Shown here piece by piece: positions 9,202 through 19,809 of a DNA stretch of 64,000 bases. Source of the stretch: an uncultured Synechococcus sp. (lineage in GTDB: Bacteria > Cyanobacteriota > Cyanobacteriia > PCC-6307 > Cyanobiaceae); NCBI GenBank assembly GCA_913057985.1, contig CAJXPL010000002.1, positions 1 through 64,000 of the forward strand. The letters are read 5' to 3'. How positions within the stretch are numbered: the first letter of the stretch is position 1; each line of letters starts with the position of its first letter. The translations under genes were made by a program, and so were the position numbers. The notes under the pieces were generated by a model. That model searched no databases and was not told the origin of the DNA. It saw nothing but the letters and a program-made list of their open reading frames with translations.

Positions 9202-10677
9202 ATGGATCGCAGGGACATGACGATCAGCGCGTGGCGTCAGCAACTGCAGAGCGGCGAGGTTTCCTCCCGCGAGCTCGTTGATCAGCACCTCAAGCGGCTC
9301 GAACGTTCTGAGCCTTCGCTGAACGCCTTTGTTGAAGTCACGGCTGATCAGGCCCGTGCTGAGGCGTCCCGCATTGATGAAGCCCGGGCCGCCGGCGAGA
9401 CGCTCGGCCCCCTGGCGGGATTGCCGCTGGCGATCAAGGACAACCTCTGCACCAAAGGTGTTCGCACCACCTGTTCCAGCCGCATGCTCGACCAGTTCGT
9501 GCCGCCCTACGAATCCACGGTCACCGAGCGGCTCTGGCAGGCCGGTGGTGTGTTGGTGGGCAAGACAAATCTGGATGAGTTCGCCATGGGTGGCTCAACA
9601 GAAACGTCCGCATTCGGAGCCACACAGAACCCCTGGAACACCGCCCATGTGCCGGGTGGAAGCTCCGGTGGCAGTGCAGCGGCCGTCGCCGCCGGCAGTT
9701 GCGTTGCGTCGCTTGGTTCCGACACCGGTGGCTCCATCCGCCAACCGGCGTCGTTCTGTGGTGTGGTGGGCCTCAAGCCCACCTACGGCCGCGTCAGCCG
9801 TTGGGGCCTGGTGGCCTTCGCCAGCTCTCTGGATCAGGTGGGACCCTTTGCCGGCAGCGTTGCTGACGTGGCCGAACTGCTCCAGGTGATCGCCGGGCCC
9901 GACCCCCGCGATTCCACCTGCCTTGATGCAGCGGTTCCCGATTTCAGCGCCGGCCTCAATCAGTCCATCAAGGGACTCAAGGTGGGGGTGATCAAGGAGT
10001 GCTTCGATGCCGAAGGCCTCGATTCTGAGGTGAAGGCATCGGTGCAGGCCTCTGCTGCCCAGCTGGAGGCTCTTGGCGCTGAACTGGTGGAGGTGAGCTG
10101 CCCCCGCTTCAACGACGGCATCGCCACTTACTACGTGATCGCACCATCGGAGGCGTCGGCCAACCTGGCGCGATACGACGGTGTCAAATACGGCTTCCGT
10201 GCCGAAGACGCCGAGAGCCTTGCCGCGATGACGGCGCGCAGCCGTGCTGAAGGATTCGGTGCTGAGGTGCAACGGCGAATCCTGATCGGTACCTACGCCC
10301 TGTCCGCCGGATACGTCGATGCCTACTACAAAAAGGCGCAGCAGGTGCGCACCCTGATCCGGCGAGACTTTGACGCGGCCTTTCAGAGTGTGGATGTGCT
10401 GCTCACGCCAACAGCGCCGTCCACGGCCTTCAAGGCTGGCGCCCACGCCGACGACCCGCTGGCGATGTATCTGGCTGACCTGCTGACGATTCCGGTCAAC
10501 CTTGCTGGACTTCCGGCCATCAGTGTTCCCTGTGGATTCAGCGCGGCAGGTCTGCCGATCGGGATGCAGCTGATCGGCAATGTGTTGGATGAACCGCGTC
10601 TGCTTCAGGTGGCTCATCAGTACGAGCAGGCCGCTCAGGTGTTTGCTTCACGCCCGGAAGCTGCACTGGTTCCCTGA
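9202..10677 (+). CDS. gatA: aspartyl/glutamyl-tRNA(Asn/Gln) amidotransferase subunit A
   Basis: 491 residues from ATG 9202; ATG 9217 ([11 protein letters not shown]) is the alternative. The amidase-signature Ser-cisSer-Lys triad is visible: Lys in LAIKDNLC, then [14 protein letters not shown] and [14 protein letters not shown]-terminal motifs YCDAY-like ([13 protein letters not shown]) and [17 protein letters not shown] complete the family. Within GatCAB it hydrolyses glutamine to supply ammonia for Glu-tRNA(Gln) amidation. GatB and GatC are not in the window. Confidence 0.97.
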   Translation: MDRRDMTISAWRQQLQSGEVSSRELVDQHLKRLERSEPSLNAFVEVTADQARAEASRIDEARAAGETLGPLAGLPLAIKDNLCTKGVRTTCSSRMLDQFVPPYESTVTERLWQAGGVLVGKTNLDEFAMGGSTETSAFGATQNPWNTAHVPGGSSGGSAAAVAAGSCVASLGSDTGGSIRQPASFCGVVGLKPTYGRVSRWGLVAFASSLDQVGPFAGSVADVAELLQVIAGPDPRDSTCLDAAVPDFSAGLNQSIKGLKVGVIKECFDAEGLDSEVKASVQASAAQLEALGAELVEVSCPRFNDGIATYYVIAPSEASANLARYDGVKYGFRAEDAESLAAMTARSRAEGFGAEVQRRILIGTYALSAGYVDAYYKKAQQVRTLIRRDFDAAFQSVDVLLTPTAPSTAFKAGAHADDPLAMYLADLLTIPVNLAGLPAISVPCGFSAAGLPIGMQLIGNVLDEPRLLQVAHQYEQAAQVFASRPEAALVP

Positions 10678-10682
10678 TCTGC

Positions 10683-10706
10683 GCCACATATGGGGGGTTG
10701 TGTTCC
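10683..10706 (+). terminator. hairpin after gatA
   Basis: A G-run and a C-run (GGGGG ... CCCCC with a TTGTGTT loop) directly follow gatA and could fold on the transcript, but no T tract follows. It may be a weak terminator or part of the dnaE leader. Confidence 0.35.
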
Positions 10707-10747
10707 CCCTGAACGCTTGATCTTGCGTTGGGTCCTAGGCTGACCCC

Positions 10748-13700
10748 ATGGCTTTCGTTCCTCTCCACAACCACAGCGACTACAGCCTTCTGGACGGTGC
10801 GTCGCAGTTGCCGGCCATGGTGGAGCGGGCAAAGCAGCTGGGCATGCCCGCCATCGCCCTGACGGATCACGGCGTGATGTACGGCGCGATTGAGCTGCTG
10901 AAGCTCTGTCAGGGTTCAGATCTCAAGCCGATCATCGGCAATGAGATGTATGTGATCAATGGCTCCATTGACGACCCACAACCCAAGAAAGAGAAGCGAT
11001 ATCACCTGGTGGTGCTGGCGAAAAACGCCACCGGCTACCGCAATCTGGTGAAGCTCACCAGCATCAGTCACCTGCGGGGGATGCGGGGACGCGGGATCTT
11101 CTCCCGTGCCTGCATCGACAAGGAACTGCTGAAGCAACACAGCGAAGGCCTGATCATCGCCACGGCGTGCCTCGGAGGTGAGATCGCCCAGGCGATTCTG
11201 CGGGGTCGCCCCGATGTGGCTCGCAAGGTGGCGGCTTGGTATCAGGAGGTGTTCGGCGACGACTACTACCTCGAGATCCAGGATCACGGATCCCCGGAAG
11301 ATCGGATCGTCAACGTTGAGATCGTCAAAATTGCCAAGGAGCTTGGCATTCAGATCGTTGCCACCAACGATGCCCACTACCTGAGCAAGCAGGACGTTGA
11401 AGCCCACGATGCCTTGCTTTGCGTGCTCACCGGCAAGCTGATCACCGATGAGAAGCGGCTGCGTTACACCGGCACCGAATACATCAAAACCGAAGAGGAG
11501 ATGGGCCTTCTCTTCGGGGATCACCTCGAGCCTGAGGTGGTTCAGGAGGCGATCGCCAACACCGTCAAGGTGGCCGAGAAGGTGGAGCCTTACGACATTC
11601 TTGGGCGCTATCAAATGCCCCGCTTCCCGATTCCCGAGGGCCATACCCCCGTCAGCTACCTGAGGGAAGTGACCGAGCAGGGATTGCGGGATCGGCTCGA
11701 GCTCAGCCCTGATGCTGCCTTGCCCGACGACTATGCCGAGCGCATGGCCCATGAGCTCAAGATCATGGAGCAGATGGGATTTCCCACCTACTTCCTGGTG
11801 GTGTGGGATTACATCCGTTTTGCCCGGGAACAGAACATTCCCGTCGGTCCGGGTCGTGGTTCCGCCGCAGGGTCGCTCGTCGCGTACTGCCTGGGGATCA
11901 CCAACATCGATCCGATCACCAACTGCCTGCTGTTCGAGCGCTTCCTCAATCCGGAACGCAAGTCGATGCCTGATATCGACACCGACTTCTGCATCGAGCG
12001 TCGTGGTGAGGTGATCGACTACGTCACCGAGCGCTACGGCGAGGACAAGGTGGCGCAGATCATCACCTTCAACCGGATGACCTCCAAGGCGGTTTTGAAG
12101 GATGTGGCCCGGGTGCTCGACATTCCCTACGGGGATGCCGACCGTCTGGCGAAGCTGATCCCGGTGGTTCGCGGCAAGCCCGCCAAGCTCAAGGCGATGA
12201 TCGGCGAGGAATCACCCAACCCCGAGTTCCGCGAGAAGTACGAGGCGGATCCAATGGTGAAGCGTTGGGTGGACATGGCAATGCGGATTGAAGGCACCAA
12301 CAAAACCTTCGGTGTTCACGCAGCTGGTGTGGTCATCGCCGCTGATCCCCTCGACGAACTGGTGCCGTTGCAGCGCAACAACGATGGTCAGGTGATCACG
12401 CAGTACTTCATGGAAGACGTGGAATCCATGGGTCTGTTGAAGATGGATTTCCTGGGGTTGAAGAACCTCACGATGATCGAAAAGACCCTCGAACTGGTGG
12501 AGGTGAGCAGTGGCACCCGTGTCGACCCCGACAAATTGCCGCCCCAGGATGAAGAGACCTTTGCCCTTCTGGCGAGAGGTGATCTGGAGGGGATCTTCCA
12601 GTTGGAATCCAGCGGAATGCGGCAGATCGTGCGTGATCTCAAGCCGTCATCCCTGGAAGACATCTCCTCGATTCTTGCCCTTTACAGACCGGGTCCCCTC
12701 GATGCTGGCCTGATTCCCAAATTCATCAACCGCAAGCACGGCCGGGAGGCCATCGACTTCGCCCACGCGATTCTTGAGCCGATCCTGTCCGAGACCTACG
12801 GGATCATGGTGTACCAGGAACAGATCATGCGGATCGCGCAGGATCTGGCCGGTTACTCCCTGGGTCAGGCCGATCTGCTCCGGCGGGCGATGGGCAAGAA
12901 AAAAGTGTCCGAGATGCAGAAGCACCGCGGCATCTTCGTTCAGGGTGCTGGAGAGCGCGGCGTTGATCAAAAGGTCGCCGACGAACTGTTCGATCAGATG
13001 GTTCTCTTCGCTGAATACTGCTTCAACAAGAGCCATTCCACGGCCTATGGCGCCGTTACCTACCAGACGGCTTACCTGAAAGCGCACTACCCGGTCGCTT
13101 ACATGGCGGCTCTGCTCACGGTGAACGCCGGAGCTGCCGACAAAGTGCAGCGCTACATCTCCAATTGCAATGCGATGGGGATTGAGGTGATGCCCCCGGA
13201 TGTGAATGCCTCGCTCACCGATTTCACCCCCAATGGCGATCGGATCCTGTTCGGCCTCTCCGCCGTTCGCAACCTTGGTGATGGTGCGATCCGTCAATTG
13301 ATCGCCGCCCGCGATAGCGATGGGCCTTTCCGTTCCCTGGCGGATCTCTGCGACCGCATCCCGTCCTCGGTGCTCAACCGCCGTGGTCTGGAGTCGTTGA
13401 TTCACTGCGGTGCCCTGGATGCCATGGATCCGCAGGCCAACCGTGCTCAGCTGATGGCAGATCTTGATCTGCTGCTCGACTGGGCCTCCTCACGGGCCAA
13501 AGATCGAGACAGCGGTCAGGGCAATCTTTTTGATCTGATGGCTCCTGCGGCCGATGCCGATGGGCCGGCGGATCTCAGCCATGCACCCAAGGCGGCGCCG
13601 GTGCCGGACTATCCCCCAACCGAAAAGCTTCGTCTTGAAAAAGATCTGGTGGGCTTCTACCTCTCCGATCACCCGCTCAAACAGCTCACACCCTCGTCGA

Positions 13701-14266
13701 AGTTGCTGGCTCCCATCGGTTTGGGCTCCCTGGAGGAACAGCCTGACAAAGCCAAGGTGAGTGCCATCGCGATGGTGGCTGAAATGCGCCAGGTCACCAC
13801 CCGTAAGGGCGATCGCATGGCGATCCTGCAGCTCGAGGATCTCACCGGAAGTTGCGAAGCCGTGGTGTTCCCCAAGAGCTACGCGCGCCTTGCAGATCAC
13901 CTGATGGCAGAAGCCCGACTTTTGGTGTGGGCTGGGGTCGATCGGCGTGACGAGCGCGTGCAGCTGATCATTGACGACTGCCGTGCCGTCGATGAGCTCA
14001 ATCTGCTGCTGGTTCAGCTCCCCTCCGATCAGGCCAGCGACATTGCCATTCAGCACAAGCTGCGGGAATGCCTGAACCAACATCGCCCTGAGCGGGATGA
14101 GCTGGGCGTGAAGGTGCCTGTGGTCGCCGAGGTGTGCCACGGCGACAGTGTTCGCTATGTGCGACTCGGCTCCCAGTTCTGCGTCAAAGACGTTGATGCA
14201 GCGATCGCGTCACTGCGCACTCAATCCTTTGAAGCCCGGTGCAGCGACCGTCTGGTGCTCACCTAA
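10748..14266 (+). CDS. dnaE: DNA polymerase III alpha subunit
   Basis: 1172 residues, the normal length for DnaE1. The N-terminal PHP domain starts [12 protein letters not shown]. The polymerase active site includes [20 protein letters not shown] and [12 protein letters not shown] (catalytic aspartates), then [10 protein letters not shown]. The helix-hairpin-helix region and the OB domain ([22 protein letters not shown]) lie towards the C-terminus. It is the replicative polymerase subunit. The start ATG 10748 follows gatA by 70 bases. It ends at TAA 14266, facing the PAM68 gene. Confidence 0.98.
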   Translation: MAFVPLHNHSDYSLLDGASQLPAMVERAKQLGMPAIALTDHGVMYGAIELLKLCQGSDLKPIIGNEMYVINGSIDDPQPKKEKRYHLVVLAKNATGYRNLVKLTSISHLRGMRGRGIFSRACIDKELLKQHSEGLIIATACLGGEIAQAILRGRPDVARKVAAWYQEVFGDDYYLEIQDHGSPEDRIVNVEIVKIAKELGIQIVATNDAHYLSKQDVEAHDALLCVLTGKLITDEKRLRYTGTEYIKTEEEMGLLFGDHLEPEVVQEAIANTVKVAEKVEPYDILGRYQMPRFPIPEGHTPVSYLREVTEQGLRDRLELSPDAALPDDYAERMAHELKIMEQMGFPTYFLVVWDYIRFAREQNIPVGPGRGSAAGSLVAYCLGITNIDPITNCLLFERFLNPERKSMPDIDTDFCIERRGEVIDYVTERYGEDKVAQIITFNRMTSKAVLKDVARVLDIPYGDADRLAKLIPVVRGKPAKLKAMIGEESPNPEFREKYEADPMVKRWVDMAMRIEGTNKTFGVHAAGVVIAADPLDELVPLQRNNDGQVITQYFMEDVESMGLLKMDFLGLKNLTMIEKTLELVEVSSGTRVDPDKLPPQDEETFALLARGDLEGIFQLESSGMRQIVRDLKPSSLEDISSILALYRPGPLDAGLIPKFINRKHGREAIDFAHAILEPILSETYGIMVYQEQIMRIAQDLAGYSLGQADLLRRAMGKKKVSEMQKHRGIFVQGAGERGVDQKVADELFDQMVLFAEYCFNKSHSTAYGAVTYQTAYLKAHYPVAYMAALLTVNAGAADKVQRYISNCNAMGIEVMPPDVNASLTDFTPNGDRILFGLSAVRNLGDGAIRQLIAARDSDGPFRSLADLCDRIPSSVLNRRGLESLIHCGALDAMDPQANRAQLMADLDLLLDWASSRAKDRDSGQGNLFDLMAPAADADGPADLSHAPKAAPVPDYPPTEKLRLEKDLVGFYLSDHPLKQLTPSSKLLAPIGLGSLEEQPDKAKVSAIAMVAEMRQVTTRKGDRMAILQLEDLTGSCEAVVFPKSYARLADHLMAEARLLVWAGVDRRDERVQLIIDDCRAVDELNLLLVQLPSDQASDIAIQHKLRECLNQHRPERDELGVKVPVVAEVCHGDSVRYVRLGSQFCVKDVDAAIASLRTQSFEARCSDRLVLT

Positions 14267-14283
14267 TTGTCTGATCAGGAGGG

Positions 14284-14307
14284 CCTGATCCACAGAACTG
14301 GATCAGG
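14284..14307. terminator. convergent hairpin between dnaE and the PAM68 gene
   Basis: A perfect 8-bp inverted repeat, CCTGATCC (14284-14291) and GGATCAGG (14300-14307), with an 8-base loop sits between two converging genes and touches the end of the PAM68 frame. There is no strong T tract in either direction, so it may act as a bidirectional terminator or an mRNA-end stabiliser. Confidence 0.5.
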
Positions 14308-14716
14308 ACTTCGATTGCTGTTGCTGCTGCTTCTGGGCCCGGATCGACTCCTTCATCCGCTGAATGTTCGGCTTGAAGTTCTCGAATCCGAGCAGAGAAC
14401 CCGGTTCGGGATCCCAGCTGGCGGTCAACACGCCAACGCTGAGGCCCACTAGACCCAGGAGGAAAAACAGGCCGGAACCCGTCAGCGTGAGCCCTGGAGC
14501 GATATCGGCGATGCCACGGGTGACAACGAAATAACTGCCAACAAAAACTCCCATCCCAGCGAGGGACGGGAGTCCTGTGAATACAGCAACCCGGCGAGCC
14601 ATCCGATCGGCCACGTAGCGAGGAATGGCTTCCTGCCGAGGCGTCCCTGAAGCAGGTTTGCTTCCCTTCCCAGACCCTTTGGGCTCAAAGGGGAGGGCGT
14701 TGCGTTGCTCAGGCAT
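14303..14716 (-). CDS. PAM68-family photosystem II assembly protein
   Basis: 137 residues. The basic N-terminus (PFEPKGSGKGSK) is followed by IPRYVADRMARRVAVFTGLPSLAGM and two membrane helices (SLAGMGVFVGSYFVVT; GSGLFFLLGLVGLSVGVLTASW). The C-terminal FENFKPNIQRMKESIR ends in a Gln-rich tail. This layout is that of PAM68/DUF3464, a thylakoid membrane factor in photosystem II (and, by report, chlorophyll-protein) assembly. It lies 12 bases downstream of rpsO and probably shares its transcript. Confidence 0.88.
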   Translation of the reverse strand: MPEQRNALPFEPKGSGKGSKPASGTPRQEAIPRYVADRMARRVAVFTGLPSLAGMGVFVGSYFVVTRGIADIAPGLTLTGSGLFFLLGLVGLSVGVLTASWDPEPGSLLGFENFKPNIQRMKESIRAQKQQQQQSKS

Positions 14717-14728
14717 GGGGGACGTCGA

Positions 14729-14998
14729 TCAGCCGCGGATGCCCAGTTTGGCGATCGTGTCGGCGTAGCGTTGCTCGCTCTTGCTGCGCATGTAGCTCAA
14801 CAGGCGCTTGCGGCGGCCAATCATCTTGAGCAGCCCCTGCCGTGAGGAGAAGTCATGGATGTTGTTCTGCAGGTGGCTGCTGAGACGGTTGATCCGCTCA
14901 CTCAGCATGGCCACCTGGACCTCGGCAGAACCGGTGTCGGTGCCGTGGGTCTGGTGGGTGTTGATCAGCTGCTGCTTCTCGGTGGTATCAAGCGACAT
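14729..14998 (-). CDS. rpsO: 30S ribosomal protein S15
   Basis: 89 residues, the standard length. Family motifs [35 protein letters not shown] and [10 protein letters not shown] are all present; it binds 16S rRNA in the central domain of the 30S subunit. The ATG at 14998 lies 57 bases downstream of ruvA on the same strand. Confidence 0.98.
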   Translation of the reverse strand: MSLDTTEKQQLINTHQTHGTDTGSAEVQVAMLSERINRLSSHLQNNIHDFSSRQGLLKMIGRRKRLLSYMRSKSEQRYADTIAKLGIRG

Positions 14999-15054
14999 GC
15001 GCGGGGGGCGGCCTTGTCAGTGCAAACAACCAGCTTACCTTCGCGTGGGGCGGC

Positions 15055-15699
15055 TCAGGCCGATTCGCGGCTCAGCCATTGCAGGCAGCCCCGCAGCCAG
15101 GCGTCCTGGTCGTCTCCAGCAGGCGGTTGGCCATCGGCGCCCTCAGCGATCGCACGGATGGCTCGACGGATTTCCAGATCGTCGTAACCCAGCATCGAGA
15201 GGGTCGCTTCCACATCGGCACCGCTTGCCGGCATCTGCTCCGAGCTGACGCCTTCCGCCAGCGATGGGGCGGGATCCACGCCCGCGAAGGCCGCAATCGA
15301 GGCCCTGAGTTCCACCGCCAGGCGCTCAGCGGTGCGTTTGCCGATGCCCTGCGCCTTGCAGAGGCGACGCAGATCACCGCTGCTGATCGCTTCCACCAGC
15401 TCCTGGGGCTTGCATTCCTGCATCAGCGCCAGACCGGCCTGGGGGCCCACACCGCTGACGCTGATCAGCAGCCGGAACAGATCCCGCTCCTGGCGCAGGG
15501 GAAAGCCGTAGAGGCTGCTGCCGTCCTCCCGCTGCACCTGATGAATCCACAGGTTTAGGTCGCCGTCCGCCGGAAGGTTCTGCTGATGCCGCTCGGTCAG
15601 GTGCACCTCATATCCGACCCCACCGCAGAGCAGCAGAACGCCGCTACGGTTGTTTTGACTCCAGCACTCCATCGGTCGTCCCTGAAGCCAGCCGATCAT
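15055..15699 (-). CDS. ruvA: Holliday junction branch migration protein RuvA
   Basis: 214 residues from ATG 15699 ([12 protein letters not shown]). The N-terminal OB domain is followed by two helix-hairpin-helix motifs ([16 protein letters not shown] and [20 protein letters not shown]). After an acidic linker, the C-terminal UBA-like domain III binds RuvB ([21 protein letters not shown]). It tetramerises on Holliday junctions and loads the RuvB helicase. The start overlaps the beginning of the divergent lipoprotein frame region, so promoters must be inside coding sequence. Confidence 0.96.
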   Translation of the reverse strand: MIGWLQGRPMECWSQNNRSGVLLLCGGVGYEVHLTERHQQNLPADGDLNLWIHQVQREDGSSLYGFPLRQERDLFRLLISVSGVGPQAGLALMQECKPQELVEAISSGDLRRLCKAQGIGKRTAERLAVELRASIAAFAGVDPAPSLAEGVSSEQMPASGADVEATLSMLGYDDLEIRRAIRAIAEGADGQPPAGDDQDAWLRGCLQWLSRESA

Positions 15700-15721
15700 G
15701 GGGAGAGGTTTCAACCGCGTC

Positions 15722-16183
15722 ATGTTGCCGCAGCTGTCATTGCCTGTCTCTGCTTTCAAGCGCGTTGTGCGCCGTTTGCTTCAGGTGCTGTGCGTTCTAT
15801 CGATCGTGGTTTCACTGACGGCATGCAATGGATCTCAGCCGCCACGGGCTCTCCTGAATGAAGCCCTGGCCCTGCAGATTCAGCTCACCCAGTCGGCCAT
15901 TGCCAGCTCCCTCGATCTCACCCCGATGCCCATCGCCCCAAGCGTGAGTCGGGTGCGGGTGGAGGACCAGGAAAGTTTTTCCCTGGGTGACGAGCAGGGC
16001 CTCAGGATTTCAGGCCGCTTCGACTGGCAGCTCCCCGGCGACCGTGTGCAGGTGGATAGCCTGTTTGAACTGTTTCTGCAGCGGGGCTCCCGTGGTCAGA
16101 GCTGGCGCCTGGCCAGACCCAAGGGTGGATCCGACGACCGCCAGGCCTGGCTGACGTACCCCCTGGGTTTGGACAAAGCCTGA
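15722..16183 (+). CDS. probable lipoprotein, hypothetical
   Basis: 153 residues from ATG 15722; an alternative GTG/ATG exists at 15698. A basic start and a hydrophobic stretch ([17 protein letters not shown]) end in the lipobox LTAC, predicting lipid attachment to Cys and export across the plasma membrane. The mature part ([19 protein letters not shown], later [28 protein letters not shown]) resembles cyanobacterial periplasmic lipoproteins of unknown role. It is divergent from ruvA and converges with the EamA permease gene, 3 bases apart. Confidence 0.8.
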   Translation: MLPQLSLPVSAFKRVVRRLLQVLCVLSIVVSLTACNGSQPPRALLNEALALQIQLTQSAIASSLDLTPMPIAPSVSRVRVEDQESFSLGDEQGLRISGRFDWQLPGDRVQVDSLFELFLQRGSRGQSWRLARPKGGSDDRQAWLTYPLGLDKA

Positions 16184-16186
16184 TCT

Positions 16187-17077
16187 CTAACGTCGCGCCG
16201 ACAGGCTGATCAGGGTGGCGGCCAGCACCAGCATCCCGCCGCCCACCTGCCAGGCATTGATCGATTCGGCGAACCACAGCCGGCCCCAGCCTGCGGCAAA
16301 GACCACCTGCACGTAGTTGATTGATGTGGCTCGGGCGGCGGGCAGGCAGCGCAGGCCCTCGGTCACCCAGATCTGGCCCAGCTGGGTCATCACCCCGACC
16401 CCCAGGAGCCAGAACCATTCGATGCCTTGGGGCCAGACCCCTTGCTGCAGCACCCAGGGCAGGGTCAGGGGAACCGAGATCATCGGGAAATAGAGGATGA
16501 TCACCAAGGGGTGCTCGGTTTGCGACAGCCGCCGCACACTCACGTAGGCCAGGGCGGTCATCAGAGCGCCACCAATGCCGATCAGGGCAGGGATCAGTTG
16601 CGCAGGTTGGGCTGTTCCCGTGAGCCACTGCGGTTGCACCACCAGGGTGACGCCGATCCAGCCCAGCAGAACCGCTGCACTGATGCGTCGGCGCAGGGGC
16701 TCGCCCAGCAGCAACAGCGCTGCCACGGCGGTGAAGGTGGGGTAGGTGTACTGCAGCACCGTCGCTGAAGCGAGCGGCAGCTGGTCGATCGCTTCGAAGA
16801 AGCAGAGCAGGGCCAAGCTGCCCAGCACCCCCCGCGCCACCAGCAGCCCCCGTCGCTGGCCCCACGGGGAGACCCCGGCCAGGCGCAGGCCCACAGCGGT
16901 CAGAACGATGCTGATCAGGGCCCGGCACAGCACGATTTCCGCCACCGGAAGCCGACTGTTCAGTTGCTTGACGCAGACCGTCATCAGGCTGAAGGCCAGG
17001 GAGCTCAGGATCAGGGCACGGCTGCCCCGCACCGAGTCCTGGTTCCACCAGGGCTGTGGGGTCTGCGGTTCGGCCAT
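16187..17077 (-). CDS. EamA/DMT-family membrane transporter
   Basis: 296 residues from ATG 17077 (MAEPQTPQPW). About ten hydrophobic helices are arranged as two EamA repeats: SSLAFSLMTVCVKQL with VEIVLCRALIS-type motif in the first half, and LIPALIGIGGALMTALAYVSVRRL in the second. Members export or import metabolites such as amino acids or nucleosides, but the substrate cannot be read from sequence. The upstream frame to 17155 overlaps the divergent dnaG start and is not needed. Confidence 0.9.
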   Translation of the reverse strand: MAEPQTPQPWWNQDSVRGSRALILSSLAFSLMTVCVKQLNSRLPVAEIVLCRALISIVLTAVGLRLAGVSPWGQRRGLLVARGVLGSLALLCFFEAIDQLPLASATVLQYTYPTFTAVAALLLLGEPLRRRISAAVLLGWIGVTLVVQPQWLTGTAQPAQLIPALIGIGGALMTALAYVSVRRLSQTEHPLVIILYFPMISVPLTLPWVLQQGVWPQGIEWFWLLGVGVMTQLGQIWVTEGLRCLPAARATSINYVQVVFAAGWGRLWFAESINAWQVGGGMLVLAATLISLSARR

Positions 17078-17130
17078 GGCTGTTCGGATGACGGGGTGCA
17101 CGGAACCCTGCGACTTCGCAGAATGGACCG

Positions 17131-19179
17131 ATGGTGAACGCCCGCCTGCACCCAAGAACGATCGAGGCCGTCAAGGAACGGGCCGACATCGTTGATGTGG
17201 TGGGCGAGCACGTGGTGCTCAAGAAGAAGGGACGGGAATTCGTCGGGATCTGTCCGTTCCATGACGACAGCAAACCGTCGATGACGGTGTCGCCCGCCAA
17301 GCAGTTCTACTACTGCTTCTCCTGTGGTGCTGGCGGCAACTCCATCAAGTTCCTGATGGAGTTCCAGCGCCAGAGTTTCAGCGATGTGGTGCTGGATCTG
17401 GCGCGGCGTTATCAGCTGCCGATCGAGACGGTGGATGGTCCGCAGCAGGAACGGCTGCGGCAACAGTTGTCCCGCAGGGACAAGCTGCAGCGGGCCCTGG
17501 CCCTGGCTGCCGGTTGGTTCCGCAGCCAGTTGATGGCGCCTGCTGGAGCAGAGGCCCTCAAGTACCTCAGTGAGGCCAGAGGGTTGAGTCCCGCCACCCA
17601 GGAGACCTTTCAACTCGGCTATGCGCCGGATCAGTGGGATGGTCTGCTCAAGCATCTTCAGCAAGTTGAGGGGCTGGCGCCTGAGCTTCTCGAGGCTGCT
17701 GGGCTGGTGGTTCCCCGCAAGGGGGGCAACGGGTTCTATGACCGCTTCCGCCATCGGGTCATGGTGCCGATCCATGACCGTCAGGGCCGGGTGATCGGTT
17801 TCGGGGGACGCAGCCTTGATGGCAGCGAACCGAAATACCTCAACTCCCCCGAGACCGAAGTGTTCGAGAAGGGGAAGCATCTGTTCGGTCTCGACAAGGC
17901 CTCCAATGCCATCCGCAAGGACGACAGGGCAGTGGTGGTGGAGGGCTATTTCGATGTGATTGCCCTGCATGCCGCCGGCATCACCAACGCTGTGGCCTCC
18001 CTCGGCACGGCCCTGAGCAGTCAGCAGATCACCCAGTTGTGCCGCGTCAGCGACAGCAAGCGGATCGTTCTGAATTTCGACGCCGACGGTGCCGGTGTCC
18101 GTGCCGCCAATCGAGCCATCGGCGAGGTGGAGCAGCTGGCGATGCAGGGCCAGCTGGAGCTGCGGGTTCTGCACCTTCCTTCAGGCAAGGACCCCGATGA
18201 GTTCCTCAAACAGAACGCGGCCGGCGATTACCGCGCTCTGCTCGATCAGGCCCCCCTCTGGCTGGATTGGCAGATCGAGCAGGTGCTGGAGCAGCGCGAT
18301 CTCAGCCGGGCCGACCAGTTCCAACAGGCGGTCACGGCCCTGGTGGGGCTGCTGGGCAAACTGCCACAGTCCGCCGTGCGCACCCACTACCTCCAACGGG
18401 TGGCGGAGCGCCTCAGTGGTGGCCAGGGACGCCTGGCGCTTCAGCTCGAGGACGACCTGCGGCAGCAGGTGAAGGGCCAGCGTTGGCATGGGCGCTCCAG
18501 CCGTCATGAGCAGCCCGGTGAATCCGGACAGCGGGAGCGTTGTGAGGCCGATCTGCTGCGGCTGTATCTGCATTGCCCCCGGCATCGGGCCACGATTCGC
18601 CAGGAACTGCGCAAACGCGAACTGGAGGATTTCGCCATTCCCCATCACCGCCATCTCTGGGCGGCCATTACGGATCTCGAGGAGACCAACCTGGGTGAGG
18701 GGCGCATGGAGTCGATCAGCCGTTGCGACGACGACGGCGAGGGTCTGGATCTCATCGATCTGCCCCGCTTGCTCACCGATCAGCTCTTGCTGGAGAGCAG
18801 TGCGCTGGTGTCTCGCCTGACGCCCCTTTTGGAGCCAGGTGAATTGCAGCGTGTTGCCCTGGCGGAGCCCCTGGAGCAGCTGCGGGGTATTGCTGCTCTG
18901 CTGGAGCGTCAGAAAAGCTTGAAGCGCTGCCGGCACCTGTTGGAGGCCTGGGGCGGCCAGCGTCTGCAAACCCTGGAATCCTGCATCGCTGTTCTGATTG
19001 ATCAGGAGGCTTCGTCAGATCAGGCCTCCGTGGACATGGAGGTGCGGATTCAGGCCCTCTTCGATGACCTCAACCGTGATGCGCTGCGCTACCAGGAGTT
19101 GTATTACACCGAGCGAAAACACATCGGCCATCTGGATCAGCAACGTTGCGCCAGTTACACCGTTCCCCCGGCCGCCTGA
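17131..19179 (+). CDS. dnaG: DNA primase
   Basis: 682 residues. The N-terminal CHC2 zinc-binding motif (CPFHDDSKPS ... YYCFSCGAGGN) is followed by the RNA-polymerase core with the Toprim motifs VVVEGYFDVIALHAAG and LNFDADGAGVRAA. A long C-terminal helicase-binding region starts at about residue 440. It makes RNA primers for replication forks. The frame has GTG/ATG choices: ATG 17131 (MVNARLHPRTIEAVKERADIV) fits the family start well. Confidence 0.97.
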   Translation: MVNARLHPRTIEAVKERADIVDVVGEHVVLKKKGREFVGICPFHDDSKPSMTVSPAKQFYYCFSCGAGGNSIKFLMEFQRQSFSDVVLDLARRYQLPIETVDGPQQERLRQQLSRRDKLQRALALAAGWFRSQLMAPAGAEALKYLSEARGLSPATQETFQLGYAPDQWDGLLKHLQQVEGLAPELLEAAGLVVPRKGGNGFYDRFRHRVMVPIHDRQGRVIGFGGRSLDGSEPKYLNSPETEVFEKGKHLFGLDKASNAIRKDDRAVVVEGYFDVIALHAAGITNAVASLGTALSSQQITQLCRVSDSKRIVLNFDADGAGVRAANRAIGEVEQLAMQGQLELRVLHLPSGKDPDEFLKQNAAGDYRALLDQAPLWLDWQIEQVLEQRDLSRADQFQQAVTALVGLLGKLPQSAVRTHYLQRVAERLSGGQGRLALQLEDDLRQQVKGQRWHGRSSRHEQPGESGQRERCEADLLRLYLHCPRHRATIRQELRKRELEDFAIPHHRHLWAAITDLEETNLGEGRMESISRCDDDGEGLDLIDLPRLLTDQLLLESSALVSRLTPLLEPGELQRVALAEPLEQLRGIAALLERQKSLKRCRHLLEAWGGQRLQTLESCIAVLIDQEASSDQASVDMEVRIQALFDDLNRDALRYQELYYTERKHIGHLDQQRCASYTVPPAA

Positions 19180-19234
19180 GCCATGGGCCGGTGGTCTGGG
19201 CAAACTGCATCAGGATCTGTTCCTCGAGTTGAAG

Positions 19235-19492
19235 ATGTCTGAATTCTTCGAAGCGATCTGGCACGGTGAGGGCGTCGGCGACGGCGGTGATCTGGAGGAA
19301 GCGCTGCAGGCCTACGTCGCGGTGAAGCCGGAGGAGGGGGATTGGGTTGAGGCTTGCGCCGCCGAGGGGGCCGACCCTGTGATCGAGCGCTTCGCCTCGT
19401 TTGACGCCTACCTCGACAATGCTGATCCGCTGGAGCGCATTGCCGTCACCCCGCAGATGATCAGCGAAGCCCTTGCGTTGTTGCCGTCCTGA
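19235..19492 (+). CDS. small acidic hypothetical protein
   Basis: 85 residues from ATG 19235 (MSEFFEAIWHGEGVGDGG). It is strongly acidic (LEEALQAYVAVKPEEGDWVEACAAEGADPVIERF) with no membrane segment. The stop TGA shares a base with the ATG of the next gene (TGATG), so the pair is translationally coupled. The function is not recognised. It follows dnaG by 55 bases. Confidence 0.75.
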   Translation: MSEFFEAIWHGEGVGDGGDLEEALQAYVAVKPEEGDWVEACAAEGADPVIERFASFDAYLDNADPLERIAVTPQMISEALALLPS

Positions 19493-19788
19493 TGACTGAT
19501 TCGCAACTGGATTTCGCCGCGCTCGATCCGGTCAACCACCTCTGGCCGGCCTTCGTGGAGCGTCTGGGTTCCGAGAAGGCTCAGCGGGCTGTTCGTCAGG
19601 CGCTGGATCTGCAGGGCATGCGAGGGCACCAGGGCACCCTGCCGGTGCTGTTCACTGAAACCGGAGGACTGGCGTTGGCCAGCGCCGATCTGGTGCGGGA
19701 GCAGACGGGTCTCAACGCCCATGGCGAGCGGATGGTCTTGCTGCTCAGCACCCGTGAGCAGGTCATCCAGTTGCTGCAGGAGGTTTGA
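19492..19788 (+). CDS. small hypothetical protein, coupled to the preceding acidic protein
   Basis: 98 residues from ATG 19492, overlapping the previous stop by one base. It contains LDPVNHLWPAFVERLGSEKAQRAVRQALDLQGMRGHQGTLPVLF and ends LLSTREQVIQLLQEV. No recognised domain, no signal peptide and no membrane helix. The tight coupling with the acidic protein suggests a two-subunit or chaperone-client pair (inference). It converges with umuC. Confidence 0.75.
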   Translation: MTDSQLDFAALDPVNHLWPAFVERLGSEKAQRAVRQALDLQGMRGHQGTLPVLFTETGGLALASADLVREQTGLNAHGERMVLLLSTREQVIQLLQEV

Positions 19789-19809
19789 GGCCTGGCTCAA
19801 CGCTGTGGG

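Noticed and set aside
9595-10617. Long open frame antisense to gatA (340 codons)
   Set aside because: It is the complement of a highly conserved gene in a G+C-rich genome, where long antisense frames are common; the composition (His/Gln-rich) is artefactual.
16002-17300. Long frame on the minus strand overlapping the EamA permease (432 codons)
   Set aside because: Shadow of the permease and dnaG coding sequence in another frame; Pro/Arg/Gly-rich without any domain.
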